From DATBVX01 sp963705495 (GTDB lineage: Bacteria > Pseudomonadota > Gammaproteobacteria > Steroidobacterales > Steroidobacteraceae), in NCBI GenBank assembly GCA_963705495.1, contig CAVPJQ010000022.1, positions 62,001 through 126,000 on the forward strand: a DNA stretch of 64,000 bases, in the 5' to 3' direction. The translations under genes and the position numbers were made by a program. Position 1 is the first letter of the stretch, and each line of letters starts with the position of its first letter. The notes under the pieces are model-generated. The model was given only the letters and a program-made list of their open reading frames with translations, ran no database searches and was not told the DNA's origin. This document shows positions 25,601 to 34,045 of the stretch, one piece after another.

Positions 25601-25952
25601 GGATGCGCAGGCGACTGGGATGCAGCGCGAGGTTCCAGCCCAGGGCATCGGAACGCGTGCGGGCAAGGCGTGCGAGCTCCTGGGTCTGCCGTGCGAATTC
25701 GCCCGCCTCGGGAGCGGCGTCATCCGCCTCGCGCAGCGCCTGCAGCACGCGGCTACGCATTTCGGCGGCCGCTTTGAGGGTGAAGGTGAGCGCAACGATC
25801 TGCTCGGGCACATCAACCGTACTCAGCAGCCGCAGAAACCGCTGCACCAGAAGACCGGTCTTTCCGGAACCCGCGGGTGCCTGGACGATGAACGAACGTG
25901 CCGGGTCGAGCGCAGCGAGCCGCGCTGGCACGTCTGGCGAGTGCTCACTCAT
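22614..25952 (-). CDS. UvrD-type helicase/exonuclease, AddA-like
   Basis: 1112 residues. Superfamily 1 helicase motifs: QAPAGSGKTGLLVQRFL (Walker A, about residue 30), VALTFTLKAAAEM, HLLVDEFQDTSFKQ (Walker B), FCVGDPMQSVYRFRQAEV, VMTIHQAKGLEFDIV and LYVAVTRAADELHLFGH. The C-terminus has a RecB-family nuclease motif, RWIVDFKTSSHEG. With the adjoining nuclease it would resect double-strand breaks, as AddAB or RecBCD do. ATG 25952 overlaps the partner's stop by eight bases. I do not see recB/recC/recD in the window. Confidence 0.9.
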   Translation of the reverse strand: MSEHSPDVPARLAALDPARSFIVQAPAGSGKTGLLVQRFLRLLSTVDVPEQIVALTFTLKAAAEMRSRVLQALREADDAAPEAGEFARQTQELARLARTRSDALGWNLALHPSRLRIQTIDAFCHSLAARLPLLARAGAELIVNDEPQPLYASAARRTLALIEEREPIAALLLTLLAHRDNQLLQTEELLIRMLERREQWLPFVVAQRGAALRAQLEQTLQREIQGHLQSLAALWPEAAWAATVKLMASPVSMDPKDRRGDGTARLGTTFRDLPVWQELAGLLLTKQNDWRKRLDAKGGYATAAASELGRQLIVQLQAVPLLREQLKEVRRLPPPQFSESQWEVAQALLEVLRTAAAQLEVVFRESGEVDFPALIQAAVNALGRPEEPGDLALALDYRIQHLLVDEFQDTSFKQIELLEALTAGWVQGDGRTLFCVGDPMQSVYRFRQAEVGLFLRTRDHGLQSIRPGVLQLTRNFRSHRNLVEWFNEVFAQVLPDADDLTRGAVRHVASAAGRDAPGAAAVEVHCAFAADWRDEAQRIADLVATRYALGMERTIGILVRYRRHAIEIAAALRERKLPFQAIELETLESQPVVRDLTALSRALLHLGDRAAWLAVLRSPLCGLTLADLTALTRDDEQSTCWELLNQSARVESLSAEGMRRALALTAVIAHALDRVRREPLRACVERTWLSLGGPATLREPRAVEDAHAFLERLEELAVRNALESGPAFEVGFADLYARPDPTAGPEIQVMTIHQAKGLEFDIVIIPRLGDGKSAPDEPLLRWLEIPRATGEPGLLLAPIGEKGSEEDPLFEYLKRRERERESFERARLLYVAVTRAADELHLFGHVKLRKDRDDQPADPDANSFLALLWPALGDHFARAFEDGAITRPGYFDGDRRAPVVIRRLTADWCLPPPPEGIVARITAPIEAGTVARPEFDWASETSRRVGTLVHQELESWSRRNSLPEAEAIRARASNYRRRLEASGVPEDRLEGAVERAVEALITTRTDARGSWIFASTHREARNELALTGDIEGELVRIVIDRTFVEQSGERWIVDFKTSSHEGADREAFLDREVERYRPQLARYVRLLQPEGGEIRVGLYFPLLGGWREWTAR

Positions 25953-28599
25953 TGTTCGCTTCCGCATCCTGCTGCGCGCGCACTTCATCGATCCTGCACA
26001 GCGCGTGCAGGTGGCAGCGTGCGCAGGTGAGCCGACTCAGCGGGTCGACACGCGCATCGCCCCCGGCAAACGCGATCGACAGGCGCTCCAGGATGGCGCG
26101 CCAGCTCGCAAGCTGTGCCCGCCAGTCAGCCACCGCTTCGAGACCCGGCAACGCCGGGGGGAGCGACGTAAGCCCATCGAAGCTGCACCCTTCAGCGTTC
26201 AGGAGCGCAAAGCTCACCGCGCCAGGCGGGCGCTCGAGCGCAGTCGCATACAGCAGCATCTGCGGCTCTTCGGGCCGCTCTCCGTGCCAGCGATTGGCAT
26301 TCGCCTCGCCGCTTTTGTAATCAAGAAGGAGCGTGCGGCCATCGTCCAGCTGGTCGATGCGGTCGATTCGCAAAGTGAACGTCAACCCGGCTTCGCTCCA
26401 AAGCAGTCGCTGCTCCACGCCGAGTACTCGAAAGGGGGGTCGGGTGCTCTCGACCTCGAGCCAGTTGCGCAGCAACGCTTCGAGACGCCGGCACTCGAGG
26501 TCGACGAGCGGTATGGGCCAGCGCCCGGACCGGCCGAAGATCTCGGAACGGGCTGAGGCAACGACAGCGAGGATGAGTCCCTGGCGATCCTCCGCCGACA
26601 CACCCAACAGCGCATCGCGATCCTTCAATTCGGACCAAAGGCTGTCGAGCGCGCGATGCAGAAAACTGCCGCGCGTGCGCGGATCGATGCCCGGGAGCGG
26701 TCGCTCCAGAGGCTCCGCTCGCAGCCGATGTTGCGCGAAGGCGCGAAACGGACATTGGGATTGGCGTTGCAGCGCGCTGGCTCCGCCGCGCAGTTGTGCG
26801 GGCGTCGGAATTGCCGGCGCCTGTTCGTCGTGCAGTACTTCCAGCGAGCCGGATTGGAATATCTCCTGCTCATAGCTGCGCGCGCCGGGGCTCACGAGCT
26901 CCGCAGCGTCAATTGCAGGGAGCGATGCGAGCAAGGGGCTGGGTTCCGCATCCGCATCCGCGAGGTGTCGGGGCCAGCTCACGACCACGCGTGGCGCCCC
27001 GCCGAGAATGCTCCGGGTGATGCCTCGGGCGAGTTCGAGCGTTCCCGCTGCACTCGCCTCGGGGATGCCGGCAGCAAGTTGCAGATGTTGCGGGATGAAC
27101 GGATCGGGTCGCGACGGCCCGGGCCACATCGCAGCGTGCAGGCCGGTCACCCAGATGCCGTCATAACGCACACAAGGGTCCGCCAGCCGGCCGCTGATCG
27201 TTACGCTGCGTCCGCGCGAGGGCTCCTGGAAGCGCCCGCGCGAGGCGAGAGTCGCCAGGTTCCTGAGCGCCGCATCGAGGGTTACGGCGCCGGCAATGGT
27301 ATCGAGCGTTGCCAGCTCTGCCAGCGCATCGTTGAAAGCCTGCAGCATGAGGAGCTCGGTTGCATCGAGCGTCTGTGTGCCCGGCCAGCCCAGCTCACGC
27401 AGCGCGCGTGTCAACGCACCGCTCCAATGCGAGAGCGTCGCCCGCGGCTGTCGGAGCGCATCGGCAAAACGGCCAAGCGCCTGGGCCAGGTCCGGATCGG
27501 CGCTGCCGGTGCCGAGTGACCCATTCAGTGCCTGGATGAGATGCGGCAATGTGACTTCAGGTGGCGCAACTCTGCGCCATCTCGCATCGATGCGTGCGCG
27601 ACGTGCAATCGCATCGAGGCCGCCACCGAGAAACGGCGAGCGCAGCCAATCGCTCGCAATCTCGAAGGTCAGCGCGCCTCTCGCGAACTCGAATGCGGTG
27701 AGCGCTGTGGCGATGAGCGGACAACCGCTCAACGACGTGCCGCCCTCCAGTCCGAACAACGCTGCGTGCGATGGCGTCTCGATCAGGCATGAGGCCGGAG
27801 ATAGCGCCTGGGAGAAGACCCGCGCGACCTCCGCACGCCGCTGCTCGAGATCCGCAACGATGATGAGAAGCTCGGATTCGGGCCGTGCCTGCAGCTGCGC
27901 CCATGCCCACCGTGCTGCGCACTCGAGCTCCGACTGCGCATCAGGCAAGGCAACTCGCGCTCCGCCGGTGCCTTCCGTTGCGACGAGCCAGGTCACTTGC
28001 GTGCCCTGCCCTGCGAGTCGCTCGCCCAGGTAGCGGTACGTTGGAGTCGGCGCATCAAAGCCGGCAAAGACGATCTCCTGCGGGCGCTCTGCTGCGTCGA
28101 GTTGATCGAGTCGCCAGGTCGCGCGCGCCGTGTCGAGCCAACCGTGTCGATCGAGCTCCCGGACGTAGTCCCTGGACCAGCGAGCGAAAGTCGCAGACTC
28201 ATCCGTGGCGCTCTCGCGCTCATCAGGCAGGTGAATGTTCCAATCGTGCACGCGCTGCCAGGCGCGACGGGCAGCGCGCACCGCCCCGAAGGGCTGCAGG
28301 AGATTCATCGTGCTGGCGTCTGCAAGCACCACGCGCTCCCACAATGCGAAGTCCTGCGTGGCGGAGAGAATCTGCGGGAGCGCGCCCGCCTCATCGATTG
28401 CGATTGCCTGCGACCAGCACCGCATCACCCAGGCCTGCACCGACAGAACGTCCGGAGTCGGCCAGCTGCGGCGCCCCTGATTGCGTTGCGTAATGCCCCA
28501 GGCCGTGTGGATGGCTCGCGCCTGCTCGGCGCTCGCCGTGAGAACGGTCGCTCCACGCTCCAGGGCGTGCTTCAGGGTTGCCGATAGCCGTTCTGACAA
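25945..28599 (-). CDS. PD-(D/E)XK nuclease, AddB-like repair protein
   Basis: 884 residues, partner of the downstream helicase. The N-terminal region resembles an inactivated helicase fold without a Walker A motif. The C-terminal nuclease carries RTLLLDYKSGEAN (the DxK of PD-(D/E)XK). A cysteine near QSQCPF together with CARCHLHALC near the C-terminus looks like the four-Cys iron-sulfur staple known in AddB. It resembles the family annotated as probable DNA repair protein in beta- and gammaproteobacteria. It overlaps the helicase gene, implying a complex. Confidence 0.82.
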   Translation of the reverse strand: MSERLSATLKHALERGATVLTASAEQARAIHTAWGITQRNQGRRSWPTPDVLSVQAWVMRCWSQAIAIDEAGALPQILSATQDFALWERVVLADASTMNLLQPFGAVRAARRAWQRVHDWNIHLPDERESATDESATFARWSRDYVRELDRHGWLDTARATWRLDQLDAAERPQEIVFAGFDAPTPTYRYLGERLAGQGTQVTWLVATEGTGGARVALPDAQSELECAARWAWAQLQARPESELLIIVADLEQRRAEVARVFSQALSPASCLIETPSHAALFGLEGGTSLSGCPLIATALTAFEFARGALTFEIASDWLRSPFLGGGLDAIARRARIDARWRRVAPPEVTLPHLIQALNGSLGTGSADPDLAQALGRFADALRQPRATLSHWSGALTRALRELGWPGTQTLDATELLMLQAFNDALAELATLDTIAGAVTLDAALRNLATLASRGRFQEPSRGRSVTISGRLADPCVRYDGIWVTGLHAAMWPGPSRPDPFIPQHLQLAAGIPEASAAGTLELARGITRSILGGAPRVVVSWPRHLADADAEPSPLLASLPAIDAAELVSPGARSYEQEIFQSGSLEVLHDEQAPAIPTPAQLRGGASALQRQSQCPFRAFAQHRLRAEPLERPLPGIDPRTRGSFLHRALDSLWSELKDRDALLGVSAEDRQGLILAVVASARSEIFGRSGRWPIPLVDLECRRLEALLRNWLEVESTRPPFRVLGVEQRLLWSEAGLTFTLRIDRIDQLDDGRTLLLDYKSGEANANRWHGERPEEPQMLLYATALERPPGAVSFALLNAEGCSFDGLTSLPPALPGLEAVADWRAQLASWRAILERLSIAFAGGDARVDPLSRLTCARCHLHALCRIDEVRAQQDAEANNE

Positions 28600-28641
28600 A
28601 TCAAGATATTACAATAAGATATAGAACTATTATGAAGTCGT

Positions 28642-29922
28642 TTATTCGGCCTTGTTGTCCTTTACTACCTTCAGATCCGGTCGCTTCGCGGCCGCTGCAT
28701 TCTCTGCGTAGACATCGAGCAATGCCTCGATGCGCTCGAATACTGTGGCCAGCACGCGCGGTTCGGGGAGATTCGTGATCCGGAAATGATTGCGATACGG
28801 AACGTTGAAGCTTACGCCCGGAGCGATCAGCACATGCTTCTGCTCGAGCAAGTCCATCGCAAATGCCTGGTCGTCGAAGTCGGGCAGGACATCCGGGCGC
28901 ACGCCAATGAACGCATACATGGCGCCACTCGGAGTCGCGAGCTCGAGATACTTGCTACGCCCCACTGCTTCGAGGATTGCGCGACGCGACTCGAACAGCC
29001 TGCCGCCCGGGGCTGTGAGCTCGCGGATGCTCTGATGCCCACCGAGCGCGGTCTGTACGGACCACTGCGCCGGGACATTGCTGCACAGTCGCAGCGACGC
29101 CAGCAGCTCGAGCCCCTCCAGGTAATCACCCGCGTGCTCCAGGTCGCCCGAAAACACCGCCCAACCGACGCGGTAGCCACAGGCGCGATAGATCTTCGAC
29201 AGCCCGCTCAACGTCGCGCACAGCGTGTGGTGCACGAGCGTCGCCATCGGCACGAACTCCGTGTCGTCATAGATCATCTGGTCATAGATTTCATCGCTGA
29301 ATACGACCAGGTGATGCTGCTCGGCGAGCCGTGCAATCCTTTCCAGCACCGCGCGCGGATAGACCGCGCCGGTCGGGTTGTTGGGGTTGATGACGACGAT
29401 GGCGCGCGTGCGTCGCGTGATCAGACGCTCGATCTGCTCGGGATCCGGCACGAAGCTGCGCTGCGGGCTGCACTCGTAATGCACGGCTTTGCCGCGATTG
29501 AGGGTGACTGCCGCGGTCCACAGCGGATAGTCGGGGCTTGGTACCAGGATTTCGTCGCCGGCGTTGAGAAGCGCCCGCAGCGTCAGATCGATGAGCTCAC
29601 TCACACCGTTGCCGATGAAGACCTCTTCCGCGCTGACCCCGAGAACGCCACGCTCCTGCTGCTGCATCACCACCGCTTCACGCGCCGGGAAAATGCCCTT
29701 CTGGTGAACGTAGCCCTCGCTGGCCTTCAGATTCTCGATCATGGCGAGGCGCATCGTTTCCGGCGTGCGAAAGCCGAACGCACCCGGGTTGCCGATATTG
29801 AGTGAGATGATCTCGTAACCGAGGCGCTCCATCTCGAGGGCGCGCCGCGCCAGCCGGCCACGGATCTCGTAGCGGACGGTGCTTAAACCTTCGCTGGGGG
29901 TGACGCTGCGGCGCTGTGACAT
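28642..29922 (-). CDS. alaA: PLP-dependent aminotransferase, AlaA-like
   Basis: 426 residues, class I/II fold. NIGNPGAFGFRTPETM at the N-terminus, NPNNPTGAVYPR, FSDEIYDQMIYDD and the PLP lysine in LSGLSKIYRACGYRVGW are all present, and NHFRITNLPEP near the end supplies the substrate carboxylate Arg. The sequence pattern is that of glutamate-pyruvate (alanine) transaminases of the AlaA group. It sits alone between the AddAB-like pair and the CoA-transferase operon, with about 42-base gaps on each side. Confidence 0.85.
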   Translation of the reverse strand: MSQRRSVTPSEGLSTVRYEIRGRLARRALEMERLGYEIISLNIGNPGAFGFRTPETMRLAMIENLKASEGYVHQKGIFPAREAVVMQQQERGVLGVSAEEVFIGNGVSELIDLTLRALLNAGDEILVPSPDYPLWTAAVTLNRGKAVHYECSPQRSFVPDPEQIERLITRRTRAIVVINPNNPTGAVYPRAVLERIARLAEQHHLVVFSDEIYDQMIYDDTEFVPMATLVHHTLCATLSGLSKIYRACGYRVGWAVFSGDLEHAGDYLEGLELLASLRLCSNVPAQWSVQTALGGHQSIRELTAPGGRLFESRRAILEAVGRSKYLELATPSGAMYAFIGVRPDVLPDFDDQAFAMDLLEQKHVLIAPGVSFNVPYRNHFRITNLPEPRVLATVFERIEALLDVYAENAAAAKRPDLKVVKDNKAE

Positions 29923-29965
29923 GACGTGTCAATCCGGGTTATGAATCGAGGAATACAGTGTACCG

Positions 29966-31186
29966 TCATTTCAGCACACCGCGATCGCGCAGCGCGCGCA
30001 GCTCCTGCGGCCCCAGTCCGAGCCTTTCGGCCAGCACCTCGTCCGTGTGCTCGCCGAGCAGGGGCGCCGAGCGGCGATACTCGATCGATGTGCGCGAATA
30101 GCGGATCGGGTTCCTCACGCCCGGAGCGGATCCCATCGCGTGCGGCAGATTCATTTTCAGCTCGCGGTGCACGACCTGCGGCTCGGCAAATACCTGCGCA
30201 AGATCGTTGATCGGCCCGCACGGAATATTGGCCGTCGCCAGGATCTCAACCCATTCGCGGGTATTGCGCGAGGCCAAGACAGCGCTCAGTAATGGCACCA
30301 GCAGCTGTCGATGCTCAAGCCGCTGGGCGTTGGTCGCGTAGCGCGGATCTGCGGCGAGCTCGCGGCAGCCCGCGACTTCGCAAAAGCGTGCGAACTGACG
30401 ATCGTTGCCGATGGCGAGCATCAGGTGACCGTCCGCCGTGGCGAACGCCTGGTAGGGCACGATGTTCGGGTGCGCAGTTCCGTGCCGGTGCGGAGCCTCG
30501 CCGGAAACCAGGAAGTTGAGACTCTGGTTGGCGAGCGCAGCCACCTGGCTGTCGAGCAACGCGAGATCGATGCACTGCCCGCGCCCGGATCGCTCGCGTT
30601 CGTACAGAGCTGCAAGTATCGCCGTCGATGCGTACATGCCCGCCAGCAAGTCAGCAACTGCCACACCCACCTTCTGCGGCCCTCCTCCCGCTTCTCCGTC
30701 CGGCAATCCCGTCACGCTCATGAGGCCACCCATCGCCTGGATCATCGCGTCGTAGCCGGGCTTGGCGGCTGCAGGACCGTTCTGACCGAACGCGGAGATC
30801 GAGCAGTAGATGAGGCCTGGATGCAGCGGTGCCAGATCGTTCCAGGCCAGGTGGTATTTCTCGAGACCGCCCACCTTGTAGTTCTCGATCAGCACATCGG
30901 ACTGCAGCGCGAGCTCACGGACCAGCCGACTCCCATCCTCGGTGGCGAAATCAATAGCGACCGAGCGCTTGCCGCGATTGGTGCTGAGGAAGTAAGCCGA
31001 CTCGCTGGTCACGCGGCCGTCGCGACCCTTCAGATACGGTGGTCCCCAGCTCCGTGTGTCATCGCCACCCTCGGGCCGCTCGACCTTGATCACCTCGGCG
31101 CCCAGGTCGGCGAGGAGCTGCGTCGCCCAGGGGCCGGCGAGAATTCGGCTGAGGTCGAGAACCTTGATTCCATCGAGTGGGCCCAT
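29966..31186 (-). CDS. CaiB/BaiF family CoA-transferase
   Basis: 406 residues, family III CoA-transferase, moving CoA between acyl-CoA and a free acid. GIKVLDLSRILAGPWATQLL opens the fold, NKIKVERPxxGD-like VIKVERPEGGDDTR follows, and GYDAMIQAMGGLMSVTG contains the expected catalytic Asp. ATG 31186 is five bases after the upstream ABC ATPase gene, so it is the last gene of the peptide-transporter operon. Its substrate is unknown. Acid uptake followed by CoA activation is one possible link to the transporter. Confidence 0.87.
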   Translation of the reverse strand: MGPLDGIKVLDLSRILAGPWATQLLADLGAEVIKVERPEGGDDTRSWGPPYLKGRDGRVTSESAYFLSTNRGKRSVAIDFATEDGSRLVRELALQSDVLIENYKVGGLEKYHLAWNDLAPLHPGLIYCSISAFGQNGPAAAKPGYDAMIQAMGGLMSVTGLPDGEAGGGPQKVGVAVADLLAGMYASTAILAALYERERSGRGQCIDLALLDSQVAALANQSLNFLVSGEAPHRHGTAHPNIVPYQAFATADGHLMLAIGNDRQFARFCEVAGCRELAADPRYATNAQRLEHRQLLVPLLSAVLASRNTREWVEILATANIPCGPINDLAQVFAEPQVVHRELKMNLPHAMGSAPGVRNPIRYSRTSIEYRRSAPLLGEHTDEVLAERLGLGPQELRALRDRGVLK

Positions 31187-31191
31187 CTGAA

Positions 31192-32217
31192 TTACCCCAG
31201 AGGATCGCGTGCGTGCGCGATCTCGCGCCAGCGCCAGCATGCCACCTGGTGGTCCCTTGCGATCTGCAGCAGCGCCTGCACTTCGGCGGCGCACTTTGCC
31301 TGCGCCCACCGACAACGCGTGCGGAACACGCAACCTGACGGGGGGTGCAGCGGCGACGGCACTTCGCCCGCCGGTGTGCTCGCAGGTTCAACTCGCGCGC
31401 GTACGGGGTCGGGGACCGGAATCGACCCGAGCAACATTTGTGTATAGGGATGGCGGGCGCTGTGAAACAACTCTTCACGTCCCGCGAATTCCATGACCCG
31501 GCCGAGATAAAGCACGAGAACACGCTGGCTGATGTGGCGCACGACCGCGAGGTTGTGGCTGATGAAGATTATGCTCAGATTGAACTCGCGCTGCAGTCGC
31601 TTGAGGAGGTTGATGATCTGCGCCTGTACCGATACATCGAGCGAGCTCACGGGCTCATCGCATACCAGCAACCGTGGCCCCAGGATCAACGCGCGTGCAA
31701 TGCCAATGCGCTGACATTGACCGCCGCTGAACTCATGCGGATAGCGCCTCAGTACCTCAGAAGACAAGCCCACACGCTCGAGCATCGCCACCGCAGCCTG
31801 TGCCCGCGCCTGCGATGTGACCTCGGGGCGGAATTCACGCAACGGCTCGGAGAGGATCTCGAGTACCGTCATGCGGGGATCGAGGCTCGCGAGTGGATCC
31901 TGGAACACGATCTGCACGCCGGTACGCAGCGCGCGCAACTCAGCGCGCGAGCGCCCGTCCAATCCCTGCCCCAACCAGCTGATGCTACCCGCACGTGGTA
32001 CTACGAGTTGTACCAAGGCGCGCGCCAAGGTGGACTTGCCACAGCCCGACTCGCCCACGATGCCGAGCGTTTCGCCTGCTGCCAACTCGAAGCTCACGTC
32101 CTTGAGCGCAACGAGATCCGTCGCCGGGCGCAGCCAACCGTGGTGCACCGGATAGCTGACGCTCAACTGCTCGACGCGAAGTAGCGAGCTGCTCGAATCG
32201 TGGCCTGGCAGGCTCAT
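31192..32217 (-). CDS. Oligopeptide-type ABC transporter ATPase (OppF-like)
   Basis: 341 residues. Walker A GESGCGKSTLARAL, signature LSGGQCQRIGIARALI (read as FSGGQCQRIG), Walker B LLVCDEPVSSLDVS and H-loop FISHNLAVVRHI are all intact. The Opp/Dpp C-terminal extension with a Cys-rich loop (HPPSGCVFRTRCRWAQAKC) is present. The start overlaps the OppD-like stop as ATGA. It energises the two permeases upstream. Confidence 0.92.
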   Translation of the reverse strand: MSLPGHDSSSSLLRVEQLSVSYPVHHGWLRPATDLVALKDVSFELAAGETLGIVGESGCGKSTLARALVQLVVPRAGSISWLGQGLDGRSRAELRALRTGVQIVFQDPLASLDPRMTVLEILSEPLREFRPEVTSQARAQAAVAMLERVGLSSEVLRRYPHEFSGGQCQRIGIARALILGPRLLVCDEPVSSLDVSVQAQIINLLKRLQREFNLSIIFISHNLAVVRHISQRVLVLYLGRVMEFAGREELFHSARHPYTQMLLGSIPVPDPVRARVEPASTPAGEVPSPLHPPSGCVFRTRCRWAQAKCAAEVQALLQIARDHQVACWRWREIAHARDPLG

Positions 32218-33197
32218 GTTGGAGACGCTTCCGGGCGGGGGTTGTAGCAGGCGACTGAGCTGCGGCGATTCGAGGTGAGGGTGAGCGCAGGATCTTCGCT
32301 CCTGCAGCGGGCGAGAACTGAATCGCAACGGTTTACAAATGCGCACCCGGGCGAGTCGCTCCGCTGCAGCGGAGGCTGGCCTGGAATGCCGGGCAGCTCG
32401 CGATCCAACGGCGTATCCAATCGCGGCACGGCCTGCAGCAGGCCGGACGTGTACGGATGGCGTGGCCGCGCGAACAGGTCTTCGACCTCTGCCTCTTCCA
32501 CGATCCGGCCCGCGTACATCACGGCGACTCGGTCGGCGAGTCCGGCTACAGCGCCCAGATCGTGCGTAATGAGAACGAGCGCCAGGTTGGTGGCACGCCG
32601 CAACTCGCGGAACAGTTCGAGCAATTGCGCCTGGATCGTGACATCGAGCGCCGTCGTCGGCTCATCAGCAATCAGCAGCTGCGGCTCGCAGGCGAGCGCC
32701 ATCGCAATCATTGCGCGCTGGCGCATGCCGCCGGAGAGCTCGTGGGGATACTGGGACAGGCGCTGGGCTGGAGCGTCGATATGCACTTGCTTCAGCAGCT
32801 CGAGTGCTCGTTGACGTGCCGCAGCCGTACCGAAGCCGCGGTGCTGTACGAGAACCTCGCCAACTTGCGTGCCGAGGGTCAGATGCGGCGTCAGCGAGGA
32901 CATAGGGTCCTGAAATACCATTGCGATCCGTGCACCACGAACCCGGTTGAGCTCTCCGGCCGGACGGCCCAGGAGCTCTGCATCCTGTAGCCGCGCGCTT
33001 CCCGTGGCGCGGCCGCTATCCGGCAATACGCCCAGCACGGCGTGGAACAGTTGACTCTTGCCGCTGCCGGACTCTCCGACGACGCCCACGCATTCGCCGG
33101 CACGCACGTCGAGGTCGACACCATCCACGGCGCGCACCACCCCCTGCCGCGATTCGAACCGGACACGCAGATCCCGAATCTGGAGCAGCGCGCTCAT
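32214..33197 (-). CDS. Oligopeptide-type ABC transporter ATPase (OppD-like)
   Basis: 327 residues. Walker A GESGSGKSQLFHAV (Gln-Leu after the Lys-Ser), signature LSGGMRQRAMIAMALA, Walker B LLIADEPTTALDVT and H-loop LITHDLGAVAGLAD. The C-terminal Opp extension carries GCAFVNRCDSVLARC. ATG 33197 overlaps the preceding permease stop; the frame is open far upstream but only as antiphase reading of the permease gene. It pairs with the OppF-like ATPase. Confidence 0.92.
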   Translation of the reverse strand: MSALLQIRDLRVRFESRQGVVRAVDGVDLDVRAGECVGVVGESGSGKSQLFHAVLGVLPDSGRATGSARLQDAELLGRPAGELNRVRGARIAMVFQDPMSSLTPHLTLGTQVGEVLVQHRGFGTAAARQRALELLKQVHIDAPAQRLSQYPHELSGGMRQRAMIAMALACEPQLLIADEPTTALDVTIQAQLLELFRELRRATNLALVLITHDLGAVAGLADRVAVMYAGRIVEEAEVEDLFARPRHPYTSGLLQAVPRLDTPLDRELPGIPGQPPLQRSDSPGCAFVNRCDSVLARCRSEDPALTLTSNRRSSVACYNPRPEASPT

Positions 33198-34045
33198 GCG
33201 TGTCGCCGCGGGTCGAGCGCATCTCGCAACCCCTCGCCGATGAAGTTCAGGCAGGCCAGCAGCAACACGAGCACCGTTGCAGGCACCAGCAACATCCAGG
33301 GCGCCGACTCCATCTCCGCAGCACCTTCGGCGATGAGACTGCCGAGACTCGCCAAGGGCTCCTGCACGCCGAGGCCGAGAAAGCTCAGGAAACTCTCGAA
33401 CAGGATCATCTGCGGGATCAGCAGCGTCGCGTACACGATCACTGCCCCGGCAACGTTCGGCACGATGTGGCGCGTGATGATGCGCCGTGATGGCACGCCC
33501 AGTGCCTGCGCGGCCTCGATGAATTCGCGCCGCTTGAGGCTCAGCGTCTGCCCGCGCACGATGCGCGCCATCGTGAGCCAGCCCACCGCACCGATGGCGA
33601 TGAACAGCAGGAAGATATTCCGCCCGAACACCACTGTCAGAATGATCACGAAGAAGATGTAGGGCAGCGAATACAGGATGTCGACGAACCGCATCATCGC
33701 GGCATCGATGCGCCCTCCTGCATAGCCGGCAATCGCACCCCACGTGACTCCAATGAGCAGACTCACGGCGCTCGCGAGCAAGCCGATCAGGAGTGAAGTG
33801 CGTGTGCCGTACAACGTACGCACCAGCAGATCCCGCCCGAGACGATCGGTGCCGAGCCAATGAGCGTTCTCGAGCGTCGGCGCGCTCGCCAGTGCGCCCC
33901 AGTCGAGCTCGTCATAGGGGTGAGGGCTCAACCACGGCCCAAGTACTGCGGCCACGGCGATCAAGAGGAGAATGATCGCGCTCGCCAGCACGATGCGATT
34001 ACTGCGCATCCGCTGTTCGGTGTCCCGCCAGAAGCCCGGGTTCAC
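33194..34045 (-). CDS. Oligopeptide-type ABC permease (OppC-like)
   Basis: 283 residues with about six membrane helices. The N-terminal OppC tail (FWRDTEQRMRSNRIVLASAIILL) precedes DRLGRDLLVRTLYGTRTSLLIG. The EAA coupling loop is EAAQALGVPSRRIITRHIVPN. It overlaps both neighbours by four bases (ATGA), so translation of the transporter block is coupled. Confidence 0.93.
   Translation of the reverse strand: MNPGFWRDTEQRMRSNRIVLASAIILLLIAVAAVLGPWLSPHPYDELDWGALASAPTLENAHWLGTDRLGRDLLVRTLYGTRTSLLIGLLASAVSLLIGVTWGAIAGYAGGRIDAAMMRFVDILYSLPYIFFVIILTVVFGRNIFLLFIAIGAVGWLTMARIVRGQTLSLKRREFIEAAQALGVPSRRIITRHIVPNVAGAVIVYATLLIPQMILFESFLSFLGLGVQEPLASLGSLIAEGAAEMESAPWMLLVPATVLVLLLACLNFIGEGLRDALDPRRHA

Noticed and set aside
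24829..26556. Long plus-strand open frame antisense to the helicase and nuclease genes
   Set aside because: Ser/Arg-rich translation without motifs; the minus-strand genes carry complete helicase and nuclease signatures.
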